64,000 nucleotides of DNA, taken from Cristatella mucedo (Eukaryota > Bryozoa > Phylactolaemata > Cristatellidae). The notes below the pieces were generated by a model. The model did no database searches and was not told the origin of the DNA. It worked only from the letters and a program-made list of their open reading frames with translations. The stretch is taken from assembly GCA_009760855.2 (NCBI GenBank), contig WPIO01000012.1, forward strand, positions 3,481,501-3,545,500. Direction: 5' to 3'. Shown piece after piece: positions 36,505 through 48,967 of this stretch. Every line of letters starts with the position of its first letter. Position 1 is the stretch's first letter. Made by a program: the position numbers and the translations under genes.

Positions 36505-36672
36505 TTATCCGTAAAAGGAGTGCAGTAGCATAAGTAGGAATAAGGTGCTTGCAATTCTCGACCCAGGTTTCGGTTCGAGTTCTGCAGCAAGCAATTCCTC
36601 ATTGCCCACTGAAAGCAGGATTGATAGCCGATAAGGTTCTTATGCTGCTATATAAATGAGGCAGTTGAAGCG
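36505..36672 (+). mobile_element. SINE-A
   Basis: Head AATAAGGTGCTTGCAATTCT, box B GGTTCGAGTTC, body CCTCATTGCCCACTGAAAGC, end GCTGCTATATAAATGAGGCA. Confidence 0.75.
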
Positions 36673-37184
36673 GCTTTTACTTTTAAGGATGGACTCTTAT
36701 AGTGGTAGCAAGCATACATGAGGTCGATGCATGAGCATAGCTTGGGAAGACAGCCAATGGGCTCTCCTGCATCCCTTTGACCGACTAGAAAAGATAGGGA
36801 AAAGGTTAGGAAAGCACTGCCAGCCATAACCTTTCCAGCCTTTTCACGACTCACTGCCCATCTTGCCAAGTCGAGGTCTGGCCATAGCTAAAAGTCACCG
36901 AGTCTCTTTTTTACTTTCCTGTCGAAGATTTCTGAACGGCCACTAAATAGCTCGTGGGCACATTGACAAGAACTGAAAGGGGAGAATTAGGTAAATAATT
37001 GAAATGATTCTAAATCTGATTAAATTCTGGGTCTGCACGAGAATTGTACTTCCCAAAGACCAACTCGACCAAGGGGCTAGGGTGGACTTAATGTATCACG
37101 AAAGTTTCAGACACATTCAAGTTACATTATTCCACTGAAACTTGCAACTTCTCTCATTCAAGTGTCTAACGATATCCCATGTAG

Positions 37185-37960
37185 CAATGGTGATGATAAG
37201 ATCACTGCCTTGAGCCGGCTCGAACTATCGGCAGCTTCGACAGTCTCGATCACAAAATCCTGCTTGAGCGATTAAGAACAACGATCGGTCTGGCTGACGA
37301 GGCTGTGGCATGGTTCGAATCGTACTTGTTCGATCGTGTTCAATCCTCGGCATGTGGTGGTCAAGACTCATCCATCAGACTAGACATATGTCGAGTATAA
37401 TACAGACCAGATCTCCATTACCTATCACCTCTGGAGAGAGTAATTCAGTCCTACAGTATCGGTTATCACTTCGATGAAACGATGCCCAGCAGAATTACTT
37501 ATCCCACAGAATGAGCTCCATTGATTGGTAAAATGAATGGCTGCCTTTCAGGCATCAAGTCCAGGATGTCAGCAAATTTCTTATACTAAATGTGAATAAA
37601 ACCGAACTCCTCATCAGACATGCTTAACTCAAGGCTAGATGGAGAAAGTTACTCGGCACTAATAATTGACAATGCCATAGCAAACATCGCCTAGTGCTGA
37701 AAACCAATGTGCACAGTTTGACAAGTGCTTGCCGAGTAAAAGTTGTATCTGTCAACTGCCTCCAATATTAGTTACAATGTTCAATCCTTATCCAGGATTA
37801 TGAACTACTTCAGACAGTAGCTGGCTAAAGATCTTACTAGTTCTATGGTTCTCTCGAAGCTTGACTACTGCAATCCAATAATTTATTGGCAGGGCAACCA
37901 AAAATGTATGAAGCTTCTCAAGCTGGTGCTGAACATGACCCTAGATTGTCTTAACATGTA
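37185..37960 (+). mobile_element. Decayed LINE reverse-transcriptase segment
   Basis: Across frameshifts one reads LSAA, DHKILLERLRTTIGLADEAV and WFESYL (RT block 4), later NFLILNVNKTELLI and a worn C-terminal block near 37,850 (SKLDYCNPI). The order fits LINE family B or a related family, not the L2-like copies. Confidence 0.6.
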
Positions 37961-38269
37961 CCAGTGAATGTGAATGACAAAATTCCCTCTCATCAATAAC
38001 ATGCAATTGAAAAGTAATAACACAATTCAATTCAATTTTAATCTGTCCTTATAATAGGCTAGGTTAGTTAGTTCGTCAGGCACAGTCACTGATGGCATGC
38101 ATACAGAAGGTCCTTGGTTGATATTTATAGTCAAATGCCCCCAGTACAGTAATGCGTCCCGAAAAGGGGAACATAATCTGCTAATCTGCGCATGCTGCTA
38201 CAATGCATTCTTATAGTTCACAGTGAACATTAAAATGCTAGAACTTCACATGAATATTAACTTGAAAGG

Positions 38270-38725
38270 GTGTTTCAAAGTGTGGGCATGGCATTCCAGC
38301 AGCCTGGGCTCTCTGCACTGCGACACTTTTTGCTGATGCCCAAATCGGCCACTGGCACTTCCCAGCTTCCACTAGGACCAGCAGAGTCGGTGTATTGGAA
38401 AGCTGCGCGATGGACATGCATAATCTTCTTCACAAGGCTGCGGTTTCTGCCAACCATTGTGGACCAGCCAGTTTTCACAGCAATGAATATGGAAAAGATA
38501 GAGATAAGCCAGCAACATATAGGCCTACCTATCGAAAACAACAAGAAAAACAAGCAGCAACGCGAGCAAATCAATGCCACATTGCCAAAACTCGACAGAA
38601 GTGCCGCATACGACAAACTCTATGCCAGGAAGAGACTGAAGAAAGATCTCAGGAGCTTCATGTTGTCAAAGCTCCTCGGTGAATGCTGTACTCATAAAAT
38701 AAGGTCAGAAACAGGAAGAGACTGA
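38270..38725 (+). other. Overlapping open frames, unassigned
   Basis: Open on both strands (151, 95 and 113 codons). No recognised motif and no splice partners. The Lys/Gln-rich stretch in the plus frame around 38,500-38,600 is low complexity. Probably not coding. Confidence 0.2.
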
Positions 38726-39199
38726 AGATAGGATTTGAGCACTTGAAGACCCAAATCGTGGTATGAAGTCCTTGCCCGACAGCAGGCCAGGCTCGCAACC
38801 AAGGCTGGACTTACCACTAGGTCAGTGGACAGTTAGGCCCATATTGTATTGCAACACTGAAATTTCACGTGATTTTTCATGGGCATAGGCTAATTGAAAT
38901 ATTAAATCAGTCAGTAAGGCAGGCTCACCAGCTTCGTCAGCAGACACTTAGCCCCACCCTCCAAATCAAATTAGTAGTTTTCTGAGATTTTTCCCAGGGC
39001 TAGGATAATAAACACATAGTCTTCGATTCCTGCTGGGTTTTGATGTTACTGTCCGCCTCCAGTTACAAGTAGCAGCACTCCCAGTGAACATATTATAGAA
39101 ATTTTGGTGTTTTGGATGCTTTATAAATTACTATGCTGACTTTGAAATTATTGTCTTTTCCAGATTTTGATAGTGAACAAGCTGAGAAGCATCGGCATT

Positions 39200-42150
39200 T
39201 TGCCTTAATAATAATAACAATAAGGCACTTGATAACCATCAAAGAACTTAATCTCTTTCTAGGCGCTTTACATTTGCTGCAAAGGGAAATGTAATTGAAT
39301 GGTAAGTAAAATCATGTTTGAAAAACAAACAAAATGAATAATATGGTTAGGGGTGACATGCACAGGGTCAGCATGCAAATGTGGTTAGTGGTAGCATGCA
39401 CAGTGTCAGCACACATAAACACATCAAGGACGAATCACGAGGACCCACTAAATGCTGTCCTAAATAGGCGTTTTTAAGTTCCTTTTAAATGAGGTCAGGT
39501 CATGGGATGTTCTGACACAGGTCGGGAGGGAGTTCCAGGCTTTGGGAACATACGAACTAAATGTACGGTCTCCAGAGGATTTAAGGTTTGTACGAGGTAT
39601 TTGTAGACTGTTGGATTCCGAAAAGCGGGTGGTACGATGTTTAGCCTGATGGGGTAGTATATCTGACAGATAGGCTGGAGCCAAAGAATGAAGGGACCTA
39701 AAAGTGAACGACACAACCTTAAAGTCAATCCGTTGCTTGACTGGTAGCCAGTGCAGGTCGGCAAGAAGTGGAGTAATGAGGCAACTGCGACGCTCACGAA
39801 AGACAAGCCTAGCTGCCGAGTTTTGCACCAGCGGCAATCGCCTGATCGCACATTCAGGTAGGCCAGTAAGCAGTGAGTTGCAGAAGTCGAGATGGAATGT
39901 CACGAATTCATGGACCAACTTGGGACCTGGTATCCTTATCTAAACAAGCCCGAATTTTAGCAATGTTATGAAGCTGAAAATAGGCAGCTTTGACTGTGGA
40001 GCTGATATGGTTGTCTAACGAGAGGTCGCTTTGGAATATGACACCTAGATTTCGAGCTGATGCAACAGGAGATATGCTGGCAGAGCCAATTTTGAGAGTC
40101 AGCCTTTCCAATCTCTGAATCACATTGGGTTTGCCCATAACTAGTAAATTAGTTTTATCATCGTTTAGTTTTTTTAAATTTGCTGCCATTTATGTGCGGA
40201 TGTCATCATCGCATGCAGCAAGTGAGTTGAGAAATTTGAGGTGCTCGAAGGCAGGGAGGAATCAAAGCAAAGGTACAACTGAGTGTCATCCGCATAGAAG
40301 TGAAAGCCTAGATTGTGCTTGGCAATCACATCAGCAAGAGGGAAACTATAAACCGCGAAAAGAACCGGACCTAGCAGGGAGCCCTGAGGTACTCTATATT
40401 TCAGAGGTATTTCAGATGATCTTTGTCCATTCACGTCAATACTCTGGAGTCTCCCACTGAGATAGGACCTGAACCACTGCAGATCAGTGCCAGTGATGCC
40501 CAGGCGAGATGAGAGGCGCTCTAGAAGAACTTTGTGATCGATAGTTTCAAAAGCTGCCGAAAGATCGAGCAAAACAAGCAGAGACACTCTACCCATGTCT
40601 GCATTCCTAAGTAGGTCGTTGTATACCCTAAGCAATGCTGCCTCTGTGGAGTGATTAGCTCTAAAGCCAGATTGGAACTTACTAGCAAGGTGTGAGGTTT
40701 CGATATACGAGTTCAGCTGGTCTGCCACGACCCGCTCCAGTGTCTTAGATAGGAATGGTAGAAGGGAAACTGGGCGGTAGTTGCTTTAAGTTCTCTTGGT
40801 CTAGTGTCGATTTCTTGAGAAGTGGCATGACTACAGCTTTTTTGAGAGGTGCTGGGACATGACCTGAGGCTAACGACATATTAATTATGTTAGTTATGCA
40901 TGGCAGCAGCAGATCAATGCAACGTAGGAGCAAGACAGTAGGGATAGGGTCCAGAGGATTTGTTGCCTTCTTTGATTGAGATACGAACTTCAGGACTAGA
41001 TCACTAGTGACCTGCTTCAATGCAGACATTGAGATGCAGCCAGGAATCGGAGAACAGCCTTCTAGGGGGGTTGTTGTGATCGCAGGGATGGACTCCCTGA
41101 TCTTGTCTATCTTCTGCACAAAGAATCGAGAGAAGCGATCGGCTAGATCATCACAAGGATCATCAGGTAAGGAGATAATCTGGGAACGGTTGAGGAGATG
41201 GTTTATTGTCAACATCAGCATTTTTGGATTGTGCATCCGTGATTCAGCAATGTTTCTATAGAAGCTAGACTTGGCCTTTGCTAGGATCGATTGGTACGAC
41301 CTACAGTAGTCTTCATATGCCTGTCGATGGACAATTAGTCCGGATCTTTTGTATGCTTTTTCAAGCTTTCGCTTAGTAGACCTGGCTACTTTAATGTCTG
41401 TGGTAAACCATAGGCCGTCTGGGTAGGGGCGCACAGTGCGCTTTGCCAAAGGTGCAAACTCGCCGAGCGTGTCAGCTAGTGTCGTGTTGTAGCTACCCAC
41501 CAATGATGACAGATCGGAGGGAGGACTGAGCAGCAGAGGTGAAGCAGATATTCTCGCATGGACAGCATCGATGTCAAGGGTCTTGAGGTTTCGCGATTCA
41601 CAGGTTATTTTAGAGGAGGATGTGGGCACACACTGTAGATTGAATGAGATCTGCATGTGATCAGATAAGCAGGATTTGGTAATAATTGGTGATGACAAAG
41701 TGCAGTTGTATGAGAAAGTCTGGTCGAGTGTGTGACCCTTGATGTGGGTAGGGCCATGCACATGAGCCACAATGAGTCAGTCAATGCACGAAATTCGGTG
41801 CTGAAAGTGTCAGATAAGTTGTTAAAGTGAACGTTGAAATCACCCATAACGAGGAAGGATCGATCTCTTGCACACAGAATCGAAATGAGATCGGAGAAAT
41901 CTGAGATAAATGAGGATTTGGTAACTGGTGGGCGATAGACAACTGCCACTATCGGTAGCTTGTTTTTGGGTGAGACCAACACAACTGATTCAAAAGACTG
42001 CTTCGAGGGTACCGCAAATGGCTTGAAGTTGAATTTCGAGCGCACGATAATAGCGTCTTCGTTGCCCTCTTCGCCATTCCGATTGGTGGGTTGCACGGGT
42101 GCACATCCGAATTAGGACCAGAAAATTGGACAAGATGATCAACATCGATC
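39200..42150 (-). mobile_element. L2/CR1-like LINE, longest copy (partial endonuclease, RT, C-terminus)
   Basis: Minus-strand order: part of an APE-type endonuclease (VVYRPP, LVMGDFNVHF at 41,605-42,096; then HTLDQTFSYN and LSDHMQISF at about 41,650-41,740); a linker; then reverse transcriptase at 40,174-41,000 (KFQSGFRANHSTE, LLDLSAAFETIDH, VPQGSLLGPVLF, and FYADDTQLY with the catalytic YADD). A C-terminal block (HLDFCNSLL, LHWLPVKQR, LAPAYLSD, AWNSLPT at 39,460-39,918) leads to the 3' UTR, tail and ATT-rich end near 39,205. The N-terminal half of the endonuclease is missing, and at least three frameshifts split the protein. Dead, but it defines the family for the window. Confidence 0.93.
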
Positions 42151-42287
42151 AAGATGTGGCAACATCACAAACATCCATTGATATCATTGGGTTCTTTTTT
42201 ACCTGAAGCAGCTAATACCCATAATACTGCATCTAGCCCTGCTAACATTGCATGTCCAGAGGGCATGAGTTTTCTATAGTTTGGTGA

Positions 42288-42455
42288 GCTATGATGACAC
42301 TAGGTAAGGTGGTTGCTCCTCACGACCAGGTCGTTGGTTCGAATCCTGTGGTGGGCGATCCTTTTTTGCCACTGCAAGTGATGGTGATAGCCTGTAAGGC
42401 TCTTCGGCCGATTTACAAAAAGAGGCTTTTAAATCAGCTATTATTTTGTAAAGCA
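42288..42455 (+). mobile_element. SINE-A, best-kept promoter head
   Basis: Box-A-like TAGGTAAGGTGG, then an exact pol III box B GGTTCGAATCC at 42,336-42,346, then the body TTGCCACTGCAAGTGATGG and AAGAGGCTTTTAAATC. The spacing fits a tRNA-derived SINE. Confidence 0.8.
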
Positions 42456-42479
42456 CATTCAAAGCCTATGTGACTCTCG

Positions 42480-43660
42480 GTCTTCATCCGATAGCCAACA
42501 GTCTTTATCTCAAGCAGCAAAGAGAAAGAGAGAAGCATAGCTGAGTCATGAGGGCAGTCAAGTGAGGTAATAACATGGAAGTAGCAGCTCAGGACGGCTG
42601 GAAAGGATATCTCGGTTCAAAGCAGGAGAGAAGATGTCGCTGCCTACGAATAGTGGAAGTGAGTTCCACAGTCTAGAACCTGAAGAGCAAAAGCTTGTCC
42701 CAATAATCTTTAATAGCAGGAATGGAACAGCTAATTTAACGTCCACACAGGACCTGAGAGCACGAGGAGGCTAAAACTGGTGAAGCAGTACAGATAGGTA
42801 TGAAGAAGCCAAGTCAAGGCGGGCCTTATGGGCCAGTGTAAGAGCTTTAGTCTGTATCTGTTGGTCAACCAGAACCCATTGCTCCTTCAGCAAAGGAGCA
42901 GCACGGCTGAACCTCTGGGGTTTGTTGACTAGCCTTTCAGCCACATTGATCACCAGCTGCACGGGCTGGCTTTGTTGGTAGCCCAGCCAAAACTGACAGT
43001 ACTCCAGCCTAGACCATGCCAAGGAGCTAGTAAGATTTTTAGCAAGCCACTGGGGTAGACAGTTCCTTATCTTTGACAGAGACCGAAGATGACTAGCAGT
43101 GAAAGCAGGCTTGATAATGAAGCTGTCAAATTTGGGGCTGTAATGAAATACGACATAGAAGTTCCAAGCACACGGTGGAGGTCAGACCACAGCTTTGCCC
43201 ATTAGAAGAGCTAGGTCTCTTAGTCCCACTATATGCTCAGGGTAGCCTATGAGTAGGAGTTCGGTTTATCATCGCTTAGTTTACAGAAATTCGCCTAAAT
43301 TAATGATCGAATATCTGCAAGGTACACAATCAGTTTATCAGTCAATGCAGCAGATTATGGCAGTTCAAATGACATACGCATCAGGGTATCGCCAACATAG
43401 AAGTGATGGCCAATCACATGAGCCCAAATCCCTTTTACGAAAGGCTCGGCATAAATGGAGAACAGCAAAGCACAGATAACAGACCCTTCTAAAACTCCAC
43501 AAAATACACCGTACTGATACACTGGGGCTAAAAATAATAATATCCCACCAAGATTAAGTTCTAAAGGTACTTCTTCAGGGGGCCTATCCAGGACATTCTA
43601 TTTTTCTTTGGGAAAGCAAACAAGGGCAGTAGTGACGATAACACCAGCAAACAAGGTTGC
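42480..43660 (-). mobile_element. LINE family B, 5'-truncated copy
   Basis: Minus strand from RT to 3' end: worn VPQG/LAITSM-type RT words (43,400-43,650), LSDDKPN (about 43,260), SRLEYCQFWLGY, VINVAERLV, LASSYLSVLLHQF (42,771-43,022), then KLAVPFL and SRLWNSLP (42,558-42,746) and the 3' UTR. It differs in sequence from the L2-like copies but has the same layout. Confidence 0.75.
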
Positions 43661-43664
43661 TGCA

Positions 43665-44360
43665 ACTCGTCTTCAGTGGAGAAACCAAATCACACGAAAT
43701 GAAGAAAATATTGAGTAAACACCGTAAAGACAAATATGCAGACAATGCGAAAGTGGAATCCTATGGCAGAGGCTAGCGGCTGACTGAACCGTAGCCATTG
43801 GTGAGGAACTAGGACGACAAAATGCAGCCCAAATTTGCCTGTGCTACATCTTCCATACAATGTATCTTATGCTTCCACACACTGCAGCTACAATACAGCT
43901 AGAGCTCATTGCAGCTGAGGGCTAAATAAATTAAACCCAGATACGACAGACGGGGAACCACAACTTAATACTCAGTCCTTCGAGTCAAGCACACCTGCTG
44001 CGATACTATTTCCCTGCTGATGACTGGCACAACGACCTGCCAGCTGAGTCCAAGCACGTGGTCAAGGAAACTATATCATTACCATAACGAAGGTCCGTTT
44101 GAGTAAGGAAGGGTAGACAGATAGAGATGACTTTAATTGTTCTAGGCGCCTTTCCATATTCTTGTTCGCACGTTCAACCAGCCTGTTCGCCTTCAACCGA
44201 CCACTGCTGACAGCTTCACCGACACCACATTAGTATATGAATAGACCTGTAGAAAAATCAAAGACATTAAGTTTCTAAATAGAACCATGGCAAGAGTTTA
44301 TTGACAGCATATAAGCAGCACAAGAGTGGATAACCACGGGTCTGCACATGTTGCCTTAAG
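43665..44360. other. Intergenic DNA, nothing recognised
   Basis: No gene or repeat signature that I can support. Confidence 0.4.
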
Positions 44361-44364
44361 GTAA

Positions 44365-44805
44365 CTACGACACCAACCAAACTCTAGTCAATTCTTCGTA
44401 TTTGCAACAGTCTCGCGCCACTTCTAGCAGGATTACAAAGGAACTTGATAAAATATAAAATCCCGCGGAATTTTGCCAATATATAAAGGCAGCTCGAAGC
44501 ACACCTTGTCGAAGACCGCGACAAACACATGAGCGACTAGAATGAATGGAAAACGAATATTTCAGTGCTCGCTCATTCATAGGTTGCGGCGGGTATACGA
44601 ACGGCCTCTCATATTTCATGAGCCTCAGCCAAGTTCGAGCTGTTATACATTTTCCGGTTAGGCTGTTGCTATTGTGGGTTCGTAGCCACACCGTCACAAG
44701 GCCAGGATCATTACTCGGAAACCTCGATTTGACCCGACGAACAGAGCCTAGCAGCGGCTTGCCACGCTTGAGCACAAGCGGCTGACACGTAAAAATAAAA
44801 CACAC
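44365..44805 (-). CDS. Unassigned 146-codon open frame, head-to-head with CARS2
   Basis: Minus-strand open frame with an Arg/Lys-rich first 70 residues (LKRGKPLLGSVRRVKSRF, LRLMKYERPF). Its start is 320 bases from the CARS2 start on the opposite strand. I recognise no family, and a plus-strand frame is open over part of it. The length is unusual for this window, so it could be the first exon of a divergently transcribed gene, or chance. Confidence 0.2.
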   Translation of the reverse strand: MCFIFTCQPLVLKRGKPLLGSVRRVKSRFPSNDPGLVTVWLRTHNSNSLTGKCITARTWLRLMKYERPFVYPPQPMNERALKYSFSIHSSRSCVCRGLRQGVLRAAFIYWQNSAGFYILSSSFVILLEVARDCCKYEELTRVWLVS

Positions 44806-45125
44806 TTAGGTCCATACACAAGCAGTTCTTGCCTTCCTTCCAGAAGGCGAATTAATCTCCAAATGACCGCGGCACTGGCAGACGAGCACAGGTAACCAAG
44901 CAACACTCGGCCGTTCAATATCGTCGTATCGCGTTAAGAGTTGCTTCGGTGTGCATGGACTTCAGACCGATAATCTTGGATAAGATATTTTTACTACTCT
45001 CGCTAGAGGACTACTCAGCGGCACAGCAAGCGTCTGTAATTCGCGCAGGATAAATCCAGCCGCCGGCAGACCCAACAAAAAGTTGACTGGTCTAACAGCG
45101 ACTCCAATAACATTGGTGAAACAGC

Positions 45126-45361
45126 ATGGGTTTCAAGCTTCCGTCCCCCGGATACCTCGCCAACCTTTCACACAATCTCTCCAGGCACTCGTGCAAAATT
45201 TGTCCAATTGCACCCTACAGATCAAAAATTAATGAAACCAGCTTTCGTTTGAATGGTACTTGGAAGGAGCCAGAAGGCGTAGACAGTGGTGTGACCGTGT
45301 ACAACACTCTCACGAAGGGTCGCACCAAGCTTATTCTACCTCGCAGTCGCGTTCTTCGCTG
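45126..45361 (+). CDS. CARS2: Mitochondrial cysteinyl-tRNA synthetase, exon 1
   Basis: CARS2 charges mitochondrial tRNA-Cys with cysteine (class Ia synthetase). This exon gives the initiator Met at 45,126 and about 44 residues with many Ser, Arg, Lys and His and few acidic residues, which suits a mitochondrial presequence. Then comes the catalytic-domain start VTVYNTLTKGRTKL. It ends inside the Trp codon (TG|G) at a consensus gtaagt donor. Over nine exons the window gives about 402 residues in order: the CGPTVYD.AHIGHA site, KMSKS, and the zinc ligands. The features IASQ(V/I)[14 protein letters not shown] and the short insertion pattern point to the mitochondrial rather than the cytosolic enzyme. 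The C-terminal ~150 residues are outside the window. Confidence 0.9.
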
Positions 45362-45533
45362 GTAAGTCGGTCAGCGCGATTCGTGCCCGCTAGCCATTCT
45401 TCCACTGACACTCGAACTGTCTTATAATTCAATACATATCCATGTTTCACAGCTTGATCAGTCACTGCCGCACTTTGCGAGGTTCGGCTTTCGTCAGCAA
45501 CTCCCTTGGTTTAGCTGAATGTTGGTGTTTCAG

Positions 45534-45584
45534 GTACGCATGTGGCCCGACTGTATACGACGAAGCCCACATTGGGCATGCGAG
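45534..45584 (+). CDS. CARS2: CARS2 exon 2 (HIGH motif)
   Basis: 51-base micro-exon between ttggtgtttcag and the donor gtcagt. It completes Trp, then reads YACGPTVYDEAHIGHA. This carries the first zinc-ligand Cys (ACGP) and the class I HIGH signature (HIGH) that binds ATP. Phases 2 in and 2 out match the neighbours. Intron 1 is only 172 bases. Confidence 0.95.
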
Positions 45585-45857
45585 GTCAGTTCTAACCACT
45601 TAGCTACGATAGATTCATATCCGTTGCACTGTGTGAGCGACGGTATTGCATATTATATTGCGTGTACGCCCGTGCGTGCGCGAGTGCATGCGCGCGTGCA
45701 TGCATTCGTGCGTGTGTATGGCATCATTAACTGCTGCGGGCTCGAACTGTAGCACTATTAGTCTTGAAGTGCGAGTGCCTGTCTAGTCGCTTTTCTGGTT
45801 TCAGTATATGGGAAAATGTGACGACCGCTAGGCCCCAGTAAACTCTAGATAGCACAT

Positions 45858-46250
45858 ATATAAAGTGACTAGAAAGGGATATGATTCTCTAAGGGTTCTG
45901 TACAAACTTTATTCTGCTGTCATTATTACTTTTACTACTAGCCACCGTCAAGGCTTATCGGTGGAAAGTCCACGCAACGACATCTACTCTCCAACTGCCG
46001 ACTATGGCACATCTTTTTCAGCGGTCCTGAACTGCTACTTCTATGCTACTCACGACCTCAACTGCTCTCCTAACTCTGCTATTCTTTCCACTTTCTCTTT
46101 GTTGCGTGAGACGAAGTCTGTTGGCTACCGAATGCGTACCGAAAGCCGCTTAGGCTGTGAGTGCGCTATACAAAACTCTCCTGTGTAACACCCACAAGGT
46201 CTTTGTGACTTTGTGGAGTTACTGACGGAGATAAATTACATTACATTACA
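45858..46250 (+). mobile_element. L2/SINE-type tail followed by LINE family B 3' end
   Basis: 45,858-45,945 has a tail of the SINE-B/L2 kind (AAAGTGACTAGAAAGGGATA, (ATT)-like end). 45,950-46,250 is a family B end (CTGCCGACTATGGCACATCT, CTTTCTCTTTGTTGCGTGAG, and GAGATAAATTACATTACATT). The latter is close to the copy at 63,490. Confidence 0.75.
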
Positions 46251-46589
46251 GACGCTGTGCCGTTCTCCTGTCTAGCGAAGCTCCTCTTGAGGTGGAGCTA
46301 CCCTATCTGACTCCGTGTAGTATAGCTCAGGCTCTGAAACTAGTGACGTGAGATCCACCAATGTTTGTGGAGATTGGGGCCTAAATGACCACTGTAACGC
46401 CCATGGAGAATGTTGAACTGCCGGGGTTAGCTGTGCCTTAATCGCCAAACGTATTACTGCTGTAGCCATTCTCAGTTACTAGCGGGAATTTCTAGTTGGT
46501 AAATAATTGCACTAGAGTGACTGCAGTTGGTTATCCTACTTGGTTGACTCATCTTGCAGTCCATGTTTCCATACTAAACGACCTGATAT

Positions 46590-46745
46590 TTTGGCCTAGT
46601 GGTTAAGGTGCTCGCCCCGACCAAGGTCTGGCCAAGGTTGTAGGCTCGAGCCTGTGGCATATTTGAAGCGCCTGAAAAGAGATTACGTTCTCTTAGGGTA
46701 CTATACGAATGAGTTATATTATTATTGTAATTATTATTATTGAGG
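46590..46745 (+). mobile_element. SINE-B
   Basis: Intact layout: tRNA-like head GGCCTAGTGGTTAAGGTGCT, box-B region GTAGGCTCGAGCC, linker TGAAGCGCCTGAAAAGAGAT, L2-type tail ACGTTCTCTTAGGGTACTAT and (ATT)n. Confidence 0.8.
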
Positions 46746-47689
46746 CAATCTGTTTGCAGATAACTTGCCAAGTACTGACAGCATTGCTTTCAGGTCTGAG
46801 GCATTGCTAAGGTTATTAGTTAATCTCCCCGTCTTAAATGTGGTCTTTCTCCAGTACTTTAGTAGAATAATCCATGATTACAAAGCTCTTTTGATTAGAG
46901 CTGAGATTACTAGTGCAAAGTACTAGAGTGTCATTGCCTTAGCAGATGCAGAAACAGACACAAGTGAACTAGTGTGAACATTCTGGTCGCTGCTATTGTG
47001 CACTATAATTTTTGCTGCAATTGCTCACTATCATTCAGCACCATAAAAGCTTAGCTGAGCTTCTACAATACTGTTATTATATGACGAACGTTTTTTTTTA
47101 AATTAAACAGTCTGGTCGAGTTCATCTTGTCGCCTGCTGTCTTGCTGCAATACCATCCTATGATTGCTTATGAGCTACCTTTCATCTATCAGCCGATTGT
47201 GAAAACTTACCCTGGTCATGTGACGTTTCTGATTCCTGCCACACTTCAGCATTGGTCGATGTGGTCAGCCAATAAATAGAAGGCACACAGTACTCTCCTG
47301 ACACAAAACAGTATCTCAATGTTAGAGACCACTGCTGGTCGTCTAGTCAGCAGCTTGAGGCAGATGCTTCACACAAGAGTTTTAGCCTAACAAGCTGCTG
47401 TAGTCCTAACCTTGGCTGGCGAGGTAGATAATATCTCTTGATTACTGTTGCTAGCCTAAAGTACAACGAGACAGCACTGAAGCCTAACAGACCTGAGCAG
47501 CAGTCGGGAGCATGTAGCTAGTTGGTAGGTTTGTGGCTACTATGGGGCTAGTCATCATTGTAATTCGTGCTTGTGTATCCAATAATTAGCAGACAGAACC
47601 TATATCCCGGCTCTACCCCAATGAGGGAGGGGGCTGAAAGAAAGCTGCTGACAGAGCAAATCTAGACAGTCCAAATTATTTTTGCTGTT

Positions 47690-48150
47690 GAGTGTACAGT
47701 TCCAGCCTAAAAAGTCCATGTGCTCAGGGGATCAAGATATGAACCAAATATTTCAGCTTTATGGACTGCTGGCCAACAAATTTTATTATTTGTGTGAATA
47801 GCTGTTAATATTTGTAACAAACCGTGCATGCTAGCTCACTGGTTTGTTTACAAAGTGCAAAAGCATGGGAATTTACCCGTTTTGTAGTATGGGGCAATTT
47901 TTTGCTTTCTGCGTAGTTTCTATTTTTTAAGGATATCATTTTGCAGCACTGTCTTAGCACTGTGAAGTAAGATTTATTGTAGTCACCAAGTATTCCTCTA
48001 TCCAAAAATGTATCAACCACCTCATCAGGCTTTTCCCCAGCAACCAATAAGGGTGTGAAGCAAGCTATGTTAGCATGCACAATCATAGACCTGACATTGC
48101 TCAAAACAATGCAAGAAATTGATGATACGATAGCAAAGAAAAACCACACG
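47690..48150 (-). repeat. Unknown dispersed repeat, copy 1
   Basis: Shares TATGGACTGCTGGCCA exactly, and many ordered blocks after it, with 54,865-55,410. The minus-strand open frame (47,805-48,149) has DYNKSYFTVLRQC, matching YSKSYFPVLRRC in the other copy, so a transposon-coded protein is possible. Family not recognised. Confidence 0.65.
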
Positions 48151-48289
48151 GCAGCTTTTTTATTACCCTAGTTTTAATTCTCTTGATTGTGTCACATTCT
48201 TATACAAAATTGGACCACCTCATATTCTCATTGGATAACTCTTAATTACATGCAGATCACTGTGGTTTTGGCATCTCAGGTATTAACTA

Positions 48290-48800
48290 ACTTTGTGACC
48301 TGCACTGGCTCTTGTGTGAAGGGCATCTTCAAGTCCGTTCATTCGTTTGCACCGGCTTACCTATCTCAAATAGGTCTTCAGGTTTTCGTTGCACCACCTG
48401 CTGGGCTGGCTGTGGTCATTTAGCTTTGCCTACAGTTCATATGCACATAATGCCTAGAATGAACCCTCTACCGACTGACATCATGATATTCCTTGACCTT
48501 GCGACATTTAAAGCAAACTAGAAACTAGCCATGTTTGCATAACAGATGCCTCACCCGTGGGAATAATTGTAAGTATGGCATTTCGATAGTACCGTATGAG
48601 AGCTAAATCTCTTTATGTGCCCTTTAATCATCCTTTATGTGCTTATGCATGCAGCAATTGTGCATATGACTATCACATATCTGTTTATATGCTTCCTTTT
48701 TAGCCTATATGAGGCACTTATAAAGAGATTTAGTCTGCTAAGATGCTTTGCAAGTGCTTTAGTTTTATCATTACTAGTATTATTATTATTATTTATATCT
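48290..48800 (+). mobile_element. Old L2-like LINE remnant
   Basis: Ordered worn blocks: TGACCTGCACTGGCTCTTGT, GTTCATTCGTTTGCACCGGC, TATGCATGCAGCAATTGTGC, a tail AGAGATTTAGTCTGCTAAGA and (ATT)n at 48,776-48,792. Confidence 0.6.
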
Positions 48801-48967
48801 TATAACAAAGGCATTAATACAGGCAAAGAATCTGTTATGGGAGGTCTCCTATAGCTAGTAAGCTCTCGTAGGGAATCTCTTCTATATCCAGATAAGGCTG
48901 TCATCTAAGGAAAATGCAAATGCAAGACCGTCTGGTGTTATAACTTTGTCCTTTGTTGCTGTTCCAG

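Larger units (their letters stand above)
45585..48967 (+). other. CARS2 intron 2
   Basis: GT-AG intron of 3.4 kb holding LINE B, SINE-B, an unknown dispersed repeat and an old L2-like remnant, listed separately. Between 46,750 and 47,680 I see nothing else. Confidence 0.85.

Noticed and set aside
37121-37150. Minus-strand FQWNN as the missing NOCT MQWN exon
   Set aside because: Followed by a stop at once; no LAQ and no splice site in the required phase.
38270-38725. Overlapping 151/113/95-codon frames as a gene
   Set aside because: Open on both strands at once, no motif, no splice partners; kept only as unassigned.
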